From Bacillota bacterium (GTDB lineage Bacteria > Bacillota > Clostridia > Lachnospirales > Lachnospiraceae): DNA of 64,000 nt. The stretch is from contig JAEWJZ010000010.1 in NCBI GenBank assembly GCA_023386315.1, positions 248,001-312,000 on the forward strand, in the 5' to 3' direction. Under the pieces are notes generated by a model. That model saw nothing but the letters and a program-made list of their open reading frames with translations, had not been told where the DNA came from and did no database searches. Both the position numbers and the translations under genes were made by a program. Below are positions 1 through 9,225 of this stretch, in pieces (the first letter of the stretch is position 1; the number at the start of each line of letters is the position of its first letter).

Positions 1-242
1 TCATTCAGGCCTGTGGTTTCAGCTATTTTTTCAATACTCATTCCATCTTTTGCCAGTGACAGTACTGTATGAACATCTTTTATGGTCTTACTTAATAGTT
101 CGTCAGACTGGGGGGGATTCATAAGCGTATTTTCCCCTAAATCCTGTTCCGTGATAAAATCTTCCAGAGAAAGCTTCTTTTCATTCTCCTGTTCCGTATA
201 ATAATCGTCAGAAAGCTCCCAGTCTTTTTCATCCTTTAACAT
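1..242 (-). CDS. Hypothetical protein, C-terminus beyond the window
   Basis: I do not recognise this protein. It is an open frame of 80 codons running off the left edge. It starts at an ATG preceded by AAAGGAG seven bases away. The N-terminus is acidic (many Asp and Glu, with a DDYYTEQ stretch). The last visible part, with KDVHTVLSLAKDGMSIEKIA, reads like the start of a helix-turn-helix segment. It follows ftsZ on the same strand, but a terminator hairpin sits between the two, so it need not be a division gene. Function unknown; that it is a real gene is likely from the RBS and the open frame. Confidence 0.6.
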   Translation of the reverse strand, partial: MLKDEKDWELSDDYYTEQENEKKLSLEDFITEQDLGENTLMNPPQSDELLSKTIKDVHTVLSLAKDGMSIEKIAETTGLN

Positions 243-255
243 GATGTTTCTCCTT

Positions 256-288
256 TCAAAAACAGGCAGGTTCACGGGAACCTGCCTG
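256..288 (-). terminator. Intrinsic terminator after ftsZ
   Basis: An 11-bp perfect stem (263-273 with 278-288, loop ACGG) is followed on the minus strand by TTTTT. It lies between the ftsZ stop and the RBS of the next gene, and closes the division cluster. Confidence 0.8.
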
Positions 289-300
289 ATATGTATGTAT

Positions 301-1632
301 TTATCTTTTATTTCTTAAAAAGTCAGGAATGTTAATCTGTACTTCTTTGTTAACAGTCGGACGATAAGGCTGGCCATTCCCCTGAGGTGCACTCTGCTGT
401 GTATTCTGTGGAGTTCCCTGTCCGTAGTTTGGCTGCTTGTTATAATTGGGATTGTTGTAATTCGGACTGCCGTAATTACCGCCGTTATTCTGGTTATTGG
501 GATAAGCCTGTCCGGAATAATTATTGGCATTGCCATAATTCTGGTTAAAGTTCTGGTTGTATCCGGGAGTTGCTGCTGCGGTCGCTGCTGCTTCCTGGCT
601 GCCGGCCTGCTGTGCTGCTTTCGGCTGTTTATAGTTTGGGTTGGAGAAATTAGTCATAACCTTGGATACAGGTGTCTCATTCTGCATATCAAGTCCGGTT
701 GCAATGACAGTAATGCTTGCTTCATCCTGGGCATTCTCATCATACATGGCACCGAAAATAATATTCGCGTCGTCTCCTGCCATCTCCTGAACATAGCTGG
801 CTGCTTCATTGGCCTCGATCAGGCTGATATCTCCGGAGATATTAATGATCACATGAGTTGCACCTTCTATGGTTGTCTCAAGAAGCGGGCTGGATACTGC
901 CTGTTTCACTGCCTCTAAAGCCTTTTCATCGCCCTTAGCACGGCCGATACCAATGTGAGCAATGCCTTTATCGGTCATAACGGTCTGAACATCAGCAAAA
1001 TCCAGATTAATCAGTCCTGGTACATTAATTAAATCTGTAATTCCCTGAACTGCCTGCTGAAGTACTTCATCAGCCTTTTTTAAAGCATCAGGCATGGTGG
1101 TGCGCCTGTCCACGATTTCAAGAAGACGGTCGTTAGGGATTACAATCAGCGTATCTACACTTTCCTTTAAACGCTCAATACCGGAAACTGCATTGGACAT
1201 ACGTGTTTTGGCTTCAAAACGGAAAGGCTTTGTTACAACACCAACAGTTAAGATTCCCATATCCTTTGCAATCTTAGCCACAACGGGAGCCGCACCGGTT
1301 CCTGTTCCGCCTCCCATACCGCATGTAACGAATACCATATCGGCACCCTTCATGACCTGAGCCAGCTCGTCCGCATTCTCTTCCGCTGCCTTTTCGCCAA
1401 TTTCAGGTTTTGCACCTGCACCAAGTCCCTTGGTCAGCTTCTCACCGATCTGCATGGCTGTGGGAGCCTTGCAAAACTGCAACGCCTGCTTGTCCGTATT
1501 GATTCCAAGAAATTCCACACCAGCTATATTCTCATCAATCATGCGGTTAACCGCATTGTTTCCGGCACCGCCTACACCGATTACCAGAATTCTTGCAGCG
1601 TTATCCGCCTCATTTATTTTAATCTCTAACAA
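301..1632 (-). CDS. ftsZ: Cell division protein FtsZ
   Basis: Tubulin-like GTPase that polymerises into the Z-ring at midcell and recruits the divisome. The 443-residue protein has the N-terminal nucleotide fold with [12 protein letters not shown] at about 20-31, the tubulin signature GGGTGTG at 107-113, and the NxDFADVxTVM segment of the GTPase core. From about residue 330 it has a long linker very rich in Asn, Gln, Gly and Tyr, and it ends in the conserved tail IPDFLRNKR that contacts membrane anchors. The start is a TTG, chosen because AAAGGAGG lies eight bases upstream. It is the last gene of the division cluster, separated from ftsQ by 118 bp with its own promoter. No ftsA is present between ftsQ and ftsZ. 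Identification is certain. Confidence 0.98.
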   Translation of the reverse strand: MLEIKINEADNAARILVIGVGGAGNNAVNRMIDENIAGVEFLGINTDKQALQFCKAPTAMQIGEKLTKGLGAGAKPEIGEKAAEENADELAQVMKGADMVFVTCGMGGGTGTGAAPVVAKIAKDMGILTVGVVTKPFRFEAKTRMSNAVSGIERLKESVDTLIVIPNDRLLEIVDRRTTMPDALKKADEVLQQAVQGITDLINVPGLINLDFADVQTVMTDKGIAHIGIGRAKGDEKALEAVKQAVSSPLLETTIEGATHVIINISGDISLIEANEAASYVQEMAGDDANIIFGAMYDENAQDEASITVIATGLDMQNETPVSKVMTNFSNPNYKQPKAAQQAGSQEAAATAAATPGYNQNFNQNYGNANNYSGQAYPNNQNNGGNYGSPNYNNPNYNKQPNYGQGTPQNTQQSAPQGNGQPYRPTVNKEVQINIPDFLRNKR

Positions 1633-1683
1633 GATTATATCCTCCTTTAACCATATACAGCTTACTGTATAAACCTATTTAAT

Positions 1684-1712
1684 ATAATATTTTATTTTGT
1701 AAAAAATATCAA
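1684..1712 (-). promoter_or_regulatory. Predicted ftsZ promoter within an AT-rich inverted repeat
   Basis: On the minus strand a -35 TTGATA (1712-1707) and a -10 TATTAT (1689-1684) are separated by 17 bp. A perfect 13-bp inverted repeat, ATTTTGTAAAAAA at 1694-1706 and its complement at 1718-1730, flanks and overlaps the -35. It could be an operator or a weak hairpin after ftsQ. Confidence 0.6.
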
Positions 1713-1750
1713 CCATTTTTTTTACAAAATTCCAAGCAAATTATGTAAAT

Positions 1751-2479
1751 TCACTTATCCTTCACAAACCGATAAGAAGTGACTGTTTCCGCCTCGTCAT
1801 ATTTATCCAGATACAATATGCCAGACAAACCGGTAAGAACCGGCAGCTGATCATTCAGCTCTGAAATCTTTCCATTCATCTGGTCATTGCTTCCAAGGTA
1901 TACCCTGATGCTTCCCATCACAAGAGTTGCATTCCCGTTAGAATCATAGCGGATCTCATCTGCCGGGATTTTATGGGTGGATAAAAGCTGGGTGAGGGTT
2001 AAAATCTGGCCGAATACTTTGGGATCCTCCACGGGGAGGGGCTGGTGCAGAGCGATATGCCCATACTTAAGCCCCGTAATCCATGGAATTCCTGTCAGCT
2101 TTCCGCTGGAACTTTCCACAATGATCCCGTCTTTATCAAAATACATATAACTGCCCATATAGGAAACATAACCAACCACGGATTTTTCATATACGATCAC
2201 TTCTATGCTGACAGGGCTCTGGAATACGATCTTGTAATCTTCCACGAAAGGAATCTGTTCGTGTTCCCGAAAACGGTCCTTGTAAATGCAGTAAATCGCA
2301 TTCCGGTCCCAGCCATCCTTAAATAATAAGTCTATGATCTGATCTGAAGTATATTTTTTGTTGCCGGTTACAGTAATCGTTCTGATCTGCAGTGACATAA
2401 AAACTGCCGTGCCGGCCAGAAGGAATACTGCTATAATCGCAACTATCATTTTTCTTCTGCTCTTTTTGAAGTTTTTCAT
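1751..2479 (-). CDS. ftsQ: Cell division protein FtsQ/DivIB
   Basis: Bitopic division protein that stabilises the FtsL-FtsB(DivIC)-PBP complex at the septum. The 242-residue protein has a basic N-terminus (KKSRRK), one membrane segment at about 11-30, then a POTRA-type domain (RTITVTGNKKYTSDQI at about 32-47) and a beta-rich extracytoplasmic domain. The size fits DivIB. Its ATG overlaps the murA stop (ATGA), which implies translational coupling. Sequence conservation in this family is low, so the call rests on architecture and on position between murA and ftsZ. Confidence 0.88.
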   Translation of the reverse strand: MKNFKKSRRKMIVAIIAVFLLAGTAVFMSLQIRTITVTGNKKYTSDQIIDLLFKDGWDRNAIYCIYKDRFREHEQIPFVEDYKIVFQSPVSIEVIVYEKSVVGYVSYMGSYMYFDKDGIIVESSSGKLTGIPWITGLKYGHIALHQPLPVEDPKVFGQILTLTQLLSTHKIPADEIRYDSNGNATLVMGSIRVYLGSNDQMNGKISELNDQLPVLTGLSGILYLDKYDEAETVTSYRFVKDK

Positions 2480-3726
2480 TCCTTACCTCTGATTGCAGCT
2501 CCAAGACTGCTTAAATCCCTGCAGATATCCTCATACCCCCGCTCAATATGGTGGCACTCAGAAATCTCCGTCACGCCTTCGCCTGCAAGCCCTGCCACCA
2601 CAAGGGCGGCACCGCCTCTTAGATCAGGAGCCGCTACGTAATTGCCTTTTAAAGGATAGAGTCCGTGTACTACCGCCCGTTTTCCCTCTATGACGATATC
2701 AGCTCCCAGTTTCTTAAGCTCATTTGCTGCCCCGAACCTTCCTTCAAAAATCGTCTCCTCCACTCTTCCCCAGCCGGATCCCGATGCCATCACCGCCATC
2801 ACCTGGGATTGAAGATCGGTTGGAAACCCCGGGTAAGGTTCCGTTACAACATCCACACAGTCAGGACGTCCTCTCATGGAAACCTCCAGCTGGTTTTTAT
2901 ACAGTTTTAACTCGGCTCCCATTCTTTCCGCCAGGGAAAGAGCTGCAGTCAGATGATCCGGCCTGACCCCATTAAGCAGCACATTCCCTTCTGCTGCCAT
3001 CACTGCAGTTAAATAAGTACCTGCCACAATCCGGTCCCCTGCCACGACAAATTCAGAATCATGTAAGCCTGTAACTCCGGTTACAGCAAGTCTGGAGGTT
3101 CCTGCTCCGTGTATGACTGCACCCATGTTGTTTAAGAATTCACAGAGAGAAGTGATCTCCGGTTCTTTTGCCGCTCCATGTATCACGGTGATTCCTTTCG
3201 CGTAAACAGCTGCCATCAGGGCATTTTCCGTAGCTCCCACACTGGGAAACGGAAAGTAAATATCAGCACCCGCCAGTTCCTTTGCAGATGCACACAGTTT
3301 CTCATCCTTTTCCTCTATCACTGCGCCAAGTGTGCGGAATGCAGCCAGATGCATATCAATCGGCCTCTGTCCTATGGAACAGCCTCCCGGAAAGCTGGTA
3401 ACAGCAAACCCCAGTCTCCCTAAAAGCGGACCTGACAATATAATAGAGGAACGCATGCTTTTTATATACTCTTCCGGAATCTCCGCACATTTGATGTCAG
3501 AAGCATCAATGGTCAGCGTATGTCCGTCAAGACTGTAAATACACCCGATACGCTCAAGTATCCCCAGCATACAGAACACATCCTGTATCCTGGGGACATT
3601 TTGAATCACTGTAGTACCTTTATGGAGAACCGCCGCTGCCATAATCGGCAGAACAGCATTTTTGGAACCCTGAATTTTTATCTCACCTTTTAAGGATCGT
3701 AACCCCTGGACCTGTATGACTGACAA
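2476..3726 (-). CDS. murA: UDP-N-acetylglucosamine 1-carboxyvinyltransferase
   Basis: Transfers enolpyruvate from PEP to UDP-GlcNAc, the first committed step of peptidoglycan synthesis in the cytoplasm. The EPSP synthase-like fold is recognisable from the N-terminal IKIQGSKNAVLPIMAA and from the catalytic loop PGGCSIGQRP, with the PEP-reactive cysteine at residue 116 (the fosfomycin target). I chose the TTG at 3726 (416 residues, starting MSVIQVQGL) because GGGAGG lies seven bases upstream. The ATG at 3741 overlaps that Shine-Dalgarno and would add only MGGTG. It overlaps ftsQ by four bases and follows ftsW. Firmicutes often carry a second murA elsewhere; which paralogue this is cannot be told from the window. 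Confidence 0.97.
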   Translation of the reverse strand: MSVIQVQGLRSLKGEIKIQGSKNAVLPIMAAAVLHKGTTVIQNVPRIQDVFCMLGILERIGCIYSLDGHTLTIDASDIKCAEIPEEYIKSMRSSIILSGPLLGRLGFAVTSFPGGCSIGQRPIDMHLAAFRTLGAVIEEKDEKLCASAKELAGADIYFPFPSVGATENALMAAVYAKGITVIHGAAKEPEITSLCEFLNNMGAVIHGAGTSRLAVTGVTGLHDSEFVVAGDRIVAGTYLTAVMAAEGNVLLNGVRPDHLTAALSLAERMGAELKLYKNQLEVSMRGRPDCVDVVTEPYPGFPTDLQSQVMAVMASGSGWGRVEETIFEGRFGAANELKKLGADIVIEGKRAVVHGLYPLKGNYVAAPDLRGGAALVVAGLAGEGVTEISECHHIERGYEDICRDLSSLGAAIRGKE

Positions 3727-3794
3727 ACCGGTACCTCCCATGGTTTCTTATATACTATCCTATGTTATAAGTGAGAGAATGGTTTCATATCCAG

Positions 3795-4946
3795 CTATTT
3801 TTCCAGTTTAATCTGGTTGGAAACACTTAGAACCATGCCCATTTCAGCCATAAGAAACAGGACCGAGGTTCCCCCGTAACTGATAAAGGGAAGGGTAATT
3901 CCGGTATTTGGTATGGTATTGGTTACAACGGCAATGTTTAAGATAACCTGTATGGCAATGTGTCCCATAACCCCTACCACCAAAAGTGCGCCGAACAGAT
4001 CCGGTGCATTGTCTGCGATCAGCATAAAGCGGTATATCATGAACAGAAAAATAAGAATCACGGATACCGCGCCAAAAAGTCCCAGTTCCTCACAGATAAT
4101 GGAGAAAATCATATCATTCTGCGCCTCAGGCACAAATCCCATCTTCTGTATGCTCTCACCCAGACCTCTTCCTACCAGACCGCCGGAACCTATGGCATAA
4201 AGTCCCTGCAGCACCTGATAACCTCCCGTAGAAGGGTATGCCTCCGGGTTCATCCAGACAAGTATTCTTCCAAGCTGATAATCGTGAAGAATATTTAACT
4301 TTTCAAGAACCGTGGCTATGGGACCGGCAAATGCCAAAAGCCCGACTCCTGCAAATCCGCAGGCAAAAAACGGCCATTTCTTTTTACACGCCACAAACAG
4401 CATGACAAACGCAATTCCTACAATGATGATACCGGAGCTTAAATTGTTTGCAGCAACAATTCCCGCAATGGGCAGAGTTGTCACAATAATAAGCCCCACA
4501 CCGTTTTTTGTATTGATGTTTTTTCCCATCTGTACAATCATAACAGCCAGCATTACAATGAGAGCAATTTTTACAAACTCCGTAGGCTGAAACGTCAGGC
4601 TTCCTACTCCCAGCCATCGGCGTTTTCCATTGAATCTTTTACCAAAAAGGGAAACGGCGATCATCAAAATGTAGGAAAGCACATAGGCAAACACTGCAAA
4701 TTTCCCATACCAGTGGTAATCCATTTTCGAAATCACTAACATTATGATAAATCCGCCCAGAGCTACCTTCGCCTGCTTCATCATAAAAAATGATGCATTG
4801 CCAAACTTTAACTGGGCGGCATAAGAGCTGGAACTGTATATCATAACCAGACCGAAAACAGACAGAAATATAACAGTGAACAGCAGACTGTAGTCATAAA
4901 AACGGCGCGGCCTGTTTTTCTTCACTACTGGCCTTTTTTCCGCCAT
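3795..4946 (-). CDS. ftsW: SEDS-family peptidoglycan polymerase FtsW/SpoVE
   Basis: Polytopic membrane glycosyltransferase that polymerises lipid II together with a class B PBP. The 383-residue protein has about ten membrane segments and the SEDS family motifs FQPTEFVKIALIV and the C-terminal PNTGITLPFISYGGTS. The ATG at 4946 is preceded by AGGAGG six bases away; the upstream ATG at 4964 overlaps that RBS. The position between murD and murA is where Bacillus has spoVE, so a sporulation-specific SpoVE role is possible. With only one SEDS gene in view the two cannot be separated. Family assignment is sure. Confidence 0.93.
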   Translation of the reverse strand: MAEKRPVVKKNRPRRFYDYSLLFTVIFLSVFGLVMIYSSSSYAAQLKFGNASFFMMKQAKVALGGFIIMLVISKMDYHWYGKFAVFAYVLSYILMIAVSLFGKRFNGKRRWLGVGSLTFQPTEFVKIALIVMLAVMIVQMGKNINTKNGVGLIIVTTLPIAGIVAANNLSSGIIIVGIAFVMLFVACKKKWPFFACGFAGVGLLAFAGPIATVLEKLNILHDYQLGRILVWMNPEAYPSTGGYQVLQGLYAIGSGGLVGRGLGESIQKMGFVPEAQNDMIFSIICEELGLFGAVSVILIFLFMIYRFMLIADNAPDLFGALLVVGVMGHIAIQVILNIAVVTNTIPNTGITLPFISYGGTSVLFLMAEMGMVLSVSNQIKLEK

Positions 4947-4988
4947 ACCATTCCTCCTCGCCATTCAAATTACAGTACCCGGTCATAG

Positions 4989-6335
4989 TTAAAGACTGCG
5001 GACACATTCTTTAAAAATCTCTCCCCGTTCTTCATAGCATTTGAACATTCCCCAGCTTGCGCATGCCGGAGAGAGCAGCACATAATCCCCCTTGTTTGCA
5101 TAGGAGGCGCAGACTCTTACTGCTTCCTGCATATCTTCCGCATACATCACATTGGTAAACCCGTGCTTTGCTGCGCATTCCGCTATTTTCTCCCTGGTCT
5201 GGCCAAGAAGCACCATGTATTTCACTTTTCCGTCAAATGATTCAATCCATTCGTCATATTCGGAATTCTTATCGTATCCTCCTGCAATCAGGATCGTCGG
5301 TCCCGGCATCGCTTTTACTGCCTGGATCGCCGCATCAGGATTCGTTCCCTTTGAATCGTTGTAATACTTAACTCCTGCTTTTTCAGCAACAAACTCAATT
5401 CTGTGCTCCACCGCCTGAAACCCACAGACAGCCTTTTTAATCACTTCCATGGGTACATTCAGTTCAAATGCAATGGCAACGGCAGCCATCACATTCTCAT
5501 GGTTATGGCGCCCCAGTAGATTTATTTCGTGAATGTTTACAATCTCTTCCCGCCTGCCGCCGTGATTGCGGATAATAAAGTCTCCATCCATACAGTAACC
5601 CTCGTTCAGAGGCTTCCTGCTGCTGAAATAGATGGCGCGGGGTTTCATGTGCTCTCCGAATTCCCGAAGCACGGGATCGTCATAATTTAATATACAGCAG
5701 TCTTTTTCTGTCTGGTTTGCTGTGATGCTTTCTTTCACTTCTATGTAACATTCCATGGTTTTATGACGGTTTAAATGATCCGGCGTAATATTTAAAATTG
5801 CACTGACATCAGGCCGGAAATCTGTGATGGTCTCCAGCTGAAAGCTGCTGACCTCCGCTACAGTCACGGAATCCTCCGTCGTTTTTAACGCCTCATCCGT
5901 GTAAGGAATTCCAATATTCCCCACTACGTAAACATCATCGTAAAATGCTTTCATGATTTCGCCGGTAAGGGCTGTGGTGGTTGTCTTTCCGTTGGTTCCC
6001 GTAATGGCAGCCAGTTTTCCCTTTGCATGATGATATGCCAGCTGTATTTCACTCCAGATGGATATATTCTTTTCCTTTAAGACAGATACAAAAGGTGCAT
6101 CAAGTCCGATGCCCGGACTGATTACACAAAGTGAAATATCCTTTAAATCCTCTTTTTTGAGTTCTCCGAGAATTACGGAGATTTTATCCGCTTTTCCAAA
6201 CCCGCTTAACAGCTCATCCTCTTTTAAAGCATCATTGCTGTCATATAAAACAACTTCATCGCCAGTCTTTAAAATCATCCTGGAGGCGGCGATCCCACTT
6301 TTTCCACTTCCTGCAACTAAAATTTTCTGACTCAT
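4989..6335 (-). CDS. murD: UDP-N-acetylmuramoylalanine--D-glutamate ligase
   Basis: ATP-dependent cytoplasmic ligase that adds D-glutamate to UDP-MurNAc-L-Ala. The 448-residue protein shows the Mur ligase plan: an N-terminal Rossmann-like substrate domain (ILVAGSGKSGIAA), a central ATPase domain with P-loop ITGTNGKTTTTAL, the LNITPDHLNRH motif typical of MurD, YNDSKGTNPDA, and the C-terminal domain ending LLSPACASWGMF. The start ATG has AGGAGAG seven bases upstream. It lies 12 bp after mraY on the same strand. Confidence 0.97.
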   Translation of the reverse strand: MSQKILVAGSGKSGIAASRMILKTGDEVVLYDSNDALKEDELLSGFGKADKISVILGELKKEDLKDISLCVISPGIGLDAPFVSVLKEKNISIWSEIQLAYHHAKGKLAAITGTNGKTTTTALTGEIMKAFYDDVYVVGNIGIPYTDEALKTTEDSVTVAEVSSFQLETITDFRPDVSAILNITPDHLNRHKTMECYIEVKESITANQTEKDCCILNYDDPVLREFGEHMKPRAIYFSSRKPLNEGYCMDGDFIIRNHGGRREEIVNIHEINLLGRHNHENVMAAVAIAFELNVPMEVIKKAVCGFQAVEHRIEFVAEKAGVKYYNDSKGTNPDAAIQAVKAMPGPTILIAGGYDKNSEYDEWIESFDGKVKYMVLLGQTREKIAECAAKHGFTNVMYAEDMQEAVRVCASYANKGDYVLLSPACASWGMFKCYEERGEIFKECVRSL

Positions 6336-6347
6336 ATGGTTTCTCTC

Positions 6348-7316
6348 CTATAATCCAAGATATGCGAGCAGGCAAAGAACTGCTGTAACAATAGCAAATA
6401 CAGCCACCACCCTTGTTTCAGACCATCCGCAAAGTTCAAAATGATGGTGAATGGGAGCCATTTTAAAAAAACGCTTCCCGCCTGTTCTTTTAAAGTATGT
6501 CACCTGAATAATTACGGATAACACCTCAAGCAGATAGATAAACCCGATGATTGCAATAAAAATCGGCATCTGCATCATAAAAGCACTGGAGGCAACAAAG
6601 CCTCCCAGCCCCAGCGAACCGGTATCCCCCATAAACACCCGGGCAGGGTATACATTAAAGAGGAGAAATCCTAACAGGCTGCCCACTACCGCACCGGTAA
6701 TGGGACTGATGCCGGTTCTTTCTCCTATGGCTACTACAGTTAAGAATGTGGCAACCAGTATGGTAACGCTGGTACACAAACCGTCAAGACCGTCTGTAAA
6801 ATTCACTCCGTTGTCTGTTCCAATTACAATGAAAAACACCGCCGGTACAAATAAGATACCAAGGTTTAAATAGATACCGTTTTTAAATCCTCCTGTAAAC
6901 GGAACCAGCATCGCAGTCCCCACATCTTTGGAATGAAGCAGATAAAAAGCAAAAATACCTGTTATGACCAGCTGGCCTGCCATCTTCTGTACAGGGGTAA
7001 GTCCTTCCGACCTTTTCATCACGATTTTAATATAATCATCAAGAAATCCAACGATACCAAATCCCACTGTCACAAACAGAACCGGTATAATCTTGGGATA
7101 ATCTCTCACGTAAAACAGAGACGTAATAATAATACTGGTTAATATAATCAGTCCGCCCATGGTAGGCGTTCCCTGTTTTTTCAAATGGCTCTCCGGACCT
7201 TCCTTGCGGACTTCCTGGCCAAATTTTAATTTGTGCAGAAACGGTATTACTATGGGACACAGCATTGCGCTGATGGCAAAAGCTATGATGATTGCCAAAA
7301 TCGTTTCGTTAATCAT
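6348..7316 (-). CDS. mraY: Phospho-N-acetylmuramoyl-pentapeptide transferase
   Basis: Integral membrane enzyme that makes lipid I from UDP-MurNAc-pentapeptide and undecaprenyl phosphate. Ten hydrophobic segments are visible, with the Mg and nucleotide motifs FLDDYIK, GTDNGVNFTDGLDGL, GDTGSLGLGG and the HHHFE loop near the C-terminus. I chose ATG 7316 (322 residues, MINETILAII); GAGG lies six bases upstream, whereas the TTG at 7328 overlaps that RBS. It is followed closely by murD and preceded by an apparent internal promoter. Confidence 0.97.
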   Translation of the reverse strand: MINETILAIIIAFAISAMLCPIVIPFLHKLKFGQEVRKEGPESHLKKQGTPTMGGLIILTSIIITSLFYVRDYPKIIPVLFVTVGFGIVGFLDDYIKIVMKRSEGLTPVQKMAGQLVITGIFAFYLLHSKDVGTAMLVPFTGGFKNGIYLNLGILFVPAVFFIVIGTDNGVNFTDGLDGLCTSVTILVATFLTVVAIGERTGISPITGAVVGSLLGFLLFNVYPARVFMGDTGSLGLGGFVASSAFMMQMPIFIAIIGFIYLLEVLSVIIQVTYFKRTGGKRFFKMAPIHHHFELCGWSETRVVAVFAIVTAVLCLLAYLGL

Positions 7317-7366
7317 GTCACACCTCAATCATTTATGTATTTGTATATCAAAAGTACACAGTTAGT

Positions 7367-7395
7367 AGTATACGTCTTTTTACCTGAATAATCAA
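7367..7395 (-). promoter_or_regulatory. Predicted internal promoter before mraY
   Basis: -35 TTGATT (7395-7390) overlaps the stop region of the upstream PBP gene, and -10 TATACT (7372-7367) follows after 17 bp. It would allow mraY to ftsZ to be expressed independently of mraZ. Confidence 0.55.
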
Positions 7396-9152
7396 CCACT
7401 GATTCGAAACGAAGAAACAGTTTTTTCCTCTGCTGGTTCTATTCCCAGATAAGGAAAAATGTTCTTGAAAATATCAGCAATCACAGGTGCGGCAATGGTT
7501 CCGCCATAGTAAATACCCTGTGGTTCGTCAATTGTTATAAGAGCAATTACTTTAGGATTATCCGCCGGTGCAAATCCTATAAATGAGGATATATACTTTT
7601 TTAAGCTTCTTGGAAGCTTCTCAGAGGTTGCTGTTTTTCCTCCGATCCGGTATCCTTCAATCTTCGCTCTTTTTCCGCTTCCCTCAGAAACAACCTGCTC
7701 CAGGATATAACGCATGGTTTCACTGGTTTCCTTTGATACAATCCCCTCCTTTACCGGATAGGTAAATGTGTGTACGGATTTCCCGTCAGAGCTTACTGAA
7801 CTCACACCAAAATGAGGAGTGATGCGGTTTCCGCCGTTAACAAGAGAAGAAGCCGTAGTGATCAGCTGCATGGGGGTAATCTGAAATGACTGGCCAAATG
7901 ATACGGTTGCCAGCTCTACCAGCCCCATATCCTCTTTTTTGTGCATGATTGTGGTTGCCTCGCCGGGCAGATCGATTCCAGTCTTTCCTTTTAAACCGAA
8001 CTGTTCAAAATATTTATAGTAATTATCCACTCCAAGGCGCTGTCCCACATCAATAAGGACCGGATTGCAGGAATTCATCATGCCCTGAAGGAAGGTTTCC
8101 GATCCGTGGCCGCCCACTTTGTGGCACCTGATTTTTCTGTCTTCCACCACCCGAAAGCCCGGACAGGAAAACTGATCGGTCAGTTTCACAACTCCTGCCT
8201 CCAGCCCGGCTGCAGCAGTTACAATTTTAAATGTGGAACCAGGTTCGTAAGTATCGTTGATGCATGGATTTCTCCACATCTTATTCAACAGATCCTGCTT
8301 TTCTTTTTCATTTGCAGGAACCTCAGTTGTGGTATTTAGTGTAAACGGATCATTTAAATTAAATTCAGGCGCGTTTACCATTGCCATTATTTCCCCGTTT
8401 TGCGGATTCATAATGATAATTGATACCCGCTTTGCACCCTTTTTCTCCATTACCTGATAGGCTGCCTGCTCGCAGTAACGCTGGATATTCACATCAAGAC
8501 TGATATGCAGATCCTGTCCTGCAATTGGTTCTATCCGGTCTTCTGCTGCATTTTCAATTTCAATACCGGCTGCATCTGACATGGTCAGTATCTTACCGTT
8601 GAGCCCTTTTAAGTACTGTTCGTATTTCACTTCCAGTCCTATGATTCCCTGGTTGTCACCTCCTGTAAATCCAAGCACGGTGGAAGCAAGGGTATCGTAG
8701 GGATAATATCGCTTGTAATCTTCATCTACTTTGACTCCTGCCAGATGATAGGAACGGATCTGGTCTCCCATAGCCTTGTCTACATTTGTCTTAATAATCT
8801 CCCTGGAGCTGTACTTTTCCACTTTCTTGCGGACCTCTGCTTCAGTAAGGCCCAATTCCTTAGAAAGAACCGCTATTACTTCATCTGCCTGTTTCACCTG
8901 ATTATGGATGACCGATATGGTACAGACGGTGCGGTTTGTTGCAATGACAGTTCCTTTCGCATCAATAATATTCCCTCTTGCAGCTTTAATGGTTCTCTCT
9001 CTCTCATGAAGATCAGAAGCCATTGCACTGTAATGCTCCGAGCGAAAGACCATTAGAAAAATAAGCCGTCCCATAAGTCCTGTCATGGCCAGAAACAACA
9101 GGAAAAACAGGAGGGCTATTTTCTCTCTGTGATGTGTTTTGTTCGAATTCAT
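7392..9152 (-). CDS. Class B penicillin-binding protein (SpoVD/PBP2-like)
   Basis: D,D-transpeptidase that cross-links peptidoglycan outside the membrane. The 586-residue form has one membrane anchor at about 12-36, a PBP dimerisation domain (ARGNIIDAKGTVIATNRT), and the transpeptidase motifs SxxK at 306-309 (STFK), SxN at 361-363 (SCN) and KTA at 506-508 where most PBPs have KTG. There is no PASTA domain. ATG 9152 was chosen because GGAG lies six bases upstream and the anchor follows directly; the longest frame from 9284 would overlap the preceding PBP by 59 bp. Second of two tandem PBPs, with mraY downstream. One may be FtsI-like and the other sporulation-specific; the sequence does not settle which. 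Confidence 0.9.
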   Translation of the reverse strand: MNSNKTHHREKIALLFFLLFLAMTGLMGRLIFLMVFRSEHYSAMASDLHERERTIKAARGNIIDAKGTVIATNRTVCTISVIHNQVKQADEVIAVLSKELGLTEAEVRKKVEKYSSREIIKTNVDKAMGDQIRSYHLAGVKVDEDYKRYYPYDTLASTVLGFTGGDNQGIIGLEVKYEQYLKGLNGKILTMSDAAGIEIENAAEDRIEPIAGQDLHISLDVNIQRYCEQAAYQVMEKKGAKRVSIIIMNPQNGEIMAMVNAPEFNLNDPFTLNTTTEVPANEKEKQDLLNKMWRNPCINDTYEPGSTFKIVTAAAGLEAGVVKLTDQFSCPGFRVVEDRKIRCHKVGGHGSETFLQGMMNSCNPVLIDVGQRLGVDNYYKYFEQFGLKGKTGIDLPGEATTIMHKKEDMGLVELATVSFGQSFQITPMQLITTASSLVNGGNRITPHFGVSSVSSDGKSVHTFTYPVKEGIVSKETSETMRYILEQVVSEGSGKRAKIEGYRIGGKTATSEKLPRSLKKYISSFIGFAPADNPKVIALITIDEPQGIYYGGTIAAPVIADIFKNIFPYLGIEPAEEKTVSSFRISG

Positions 9153-9225
9153 AAGCTGCTCCATCGTCATCATTGTTACAGTATATGAAATCCGGCTTTT
9201 TTTATGAGTCCCTTTGGGTTGAAAT

